This document shows, in pieces, positions 63,426-64,000 of a DNA stretch of 64,000 nucleotides. Position 1 is the stretch's first letter. Each line of letters begins with the position of its first letter. Location: the NCBI RefSeq assembly GCF_000020525.1, contig NC_011026.1:3020001-3084000 (forward strand). Direction: 5' to 3'. The stretch is from Chloroherpeton thalassium ATCC 35110 (GTDB lineage: Bacteria; Bacteroidota; Chlorobiia; Chlorobiales; Chloroherpetonaceae). The position numbers and the translations under genes are program-made. Below the pieces are notes generated by a model that saw only the letters and a list, made by a program, of their open reading frames with translations, was not told where the DNA came from and searched no databases.

Positions 63426-64000
63426 TTAAAGCTTTTCTTTATTTCCTTTCATCATTGTCAAAAGGCTCTCAGCTAAATTAATATCCAATTTCAATAACGA
63501 CTTGTAGGTTCGCCTTGCAGATTCCGTATCTCCAGCGTTGATATATGCGACACCCAAGTTATAGTAAGCGGTTCTATTTTCTGGTTGAATTCTTACGACC
63601 TGCTCATACGCATAAAGCGCATTTTGATATTTATGCGTCTTGGTATAAATAATCCCCAAATTGTAGTAGCATTCTGCGAAATCTTTATTCATGCGAAGTG
63701 CGGAACCAAACGCCCGAATCGCTTGATCATATTCTTCTAAATTGACATGACTCACACCTATTTGATACAAAATTTCAGGATCGTTCGAATTTAACTTAAA
63801 TGCGTTTTGAAACGCCACAATGGCTTGGTTATTGTCTCCAGCACCTTGATAGCACTCACCTAAAGAGAAAAAGATAGCGGGATCGTTCGCGCCAATTTGA
63901 ACGGCTTTATTTAAAGCAGCAACCGCTTTATCATATTGTTCCAATCTTTTATACGATAAGCCTAAATTGTAATACGCATCTATGAAATTTGGATCTAAAT
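63426..64000 (-). CDS. Tetratricopeptide-repeat protein, cut by window end
   Basis: The C-terminal part of a TPR protein; the frame stays open to base 64000 (LDPNFIDAYYNLGLSYKRLEQYDKA), so the start lies outside the window. At least five 34-residue TPR units are visible, each with the pattern of Gly/Tyr and Ala (YYNLGIIYTKTHKYQNALYAYEQ). TPRs form a scaffold for protein contacts. Its partner cannot be told; the end is KGNKEKL. Confidence 0.88.
   Translation of the reverse strand, partial: LDPNFIDAYYNLGLSYKRLEQYDKAVAALNKAVQIGANDPAIFFSLGECYQGAGDNNQAIVAFQNAFKLNSNDPEILYQIGVSHVNLEEYDQAIRAFGSALRMNKDFAECYYNLGIIYTKTHKYQNALYAYEQVVRIQPENRTAYYNLGVAYINAGDTESARRTYKSLLKLDINLAESLLTMMKGNKEKL

Noticed and set aside
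1-64000. CRISPR arrays, tRNA or rRNA genes
   Set aside because: No regularly spaced direct repeats and no cloverleaf- or rRNA-like sequence were noticed in the intergenic regions. A tRNAscan/CRISPR-finder run would settle it.

Overview
The window looks like chromosome from an anaerobic green sulfur bacterium (phylum Chlorobi/Chlorobiota), most likely a gliding Chloroherpeton-type member. The evidence is the combination of a two-subunit ATP-citrate lyase (key enzyme of the reductive TCA cycle), two tandem Chlorobium-type 2[4Fe-4S] ferredoxins, a thioredoxin-reductase-like ferredoxin-NADP reductase, and an 11-subunit NADH dehydrogenase-like operon with no nuoE, nuoF or nuoG. A PorU/PorV pair of the type IX secretion system fits a gliding cell. 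The species is inference; no 16S or photosystem gene is present.

Layout. (1) About 1-12.2 kb, minus strand: a surface-polysaccharide locus with glycosyltransferases, FkbM-type methyltransferases, a Wzm/Wzt ABC exporter, a beta-helix lipoprotein, a Wzc-like tyrosine kinase and a flippase-like membrane protein. The first 5.2 kb is very AT-rich and contains a decayed nucleotidyltransferase/HEPN toxin-antitoxin pair wedged between wzm and wzt. (2) 12.2-21 kb: mostly minus-strand housekeeping genes (trpA, a UbiA prenyltransferase, a DHH phosphoesterase next to an HD-GYP response regulator, ferredoxin-NADP reductase, an OmpA-family lipoprotein, an acyl-CoA carboxylase beta subunit) plus a plus-strand 2',3'-cyclic phosphodiesterase. 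(3) 21-40.6 kb, plus strand: secA with a structured leader, porU, porV, an FN3-type lipoprotein, an orphan SLBB protein, two paralogous outer-membrane proteins of unknown function, purL, a very short sigma-like protein, hldD and phoH. (4) 40.7-50.8 kb: two ferredoxins, a Rieske protein, small membrane-stress proteins, a pabB-pabC fusion overlapping a core-MetE-like gene, tpx, then aclBA on the minus strand. (5) 50.8-62.5 kb, minus strand: nuoA-B-C-D-H-I-J-K-L-M-N. (6) 62.6-64 kb: a small membrane protein, a pterin carbinolamine dehydratase and a TPR protein cut by the window end.

The metabolic theme of the right half is ferredoxin-based electron flow. Ferredoxins, ferredoxin-NADP reductase, a complex I without the NADH module and ATP-citrate lyase are what an autotroph running the reductive TCA cycle needs. 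The most unusual signal I found is a repeated Lys/Ser-Pro/Ala/Met motif, present twice in an N-terminal extension of NuoC and twice in a C-terminal extension of NuoI, nearly identical at DNA level. Other points worth a second look are the orphan SLBB and tandem barrel genes behind porUV, the structured secA leader with tiny ORFs, the HD-GYP/DHH pair and the toxin-antitoxin relic. No tRNA, rRNA, CRISPR array, insertion sequence or prophage was seen.
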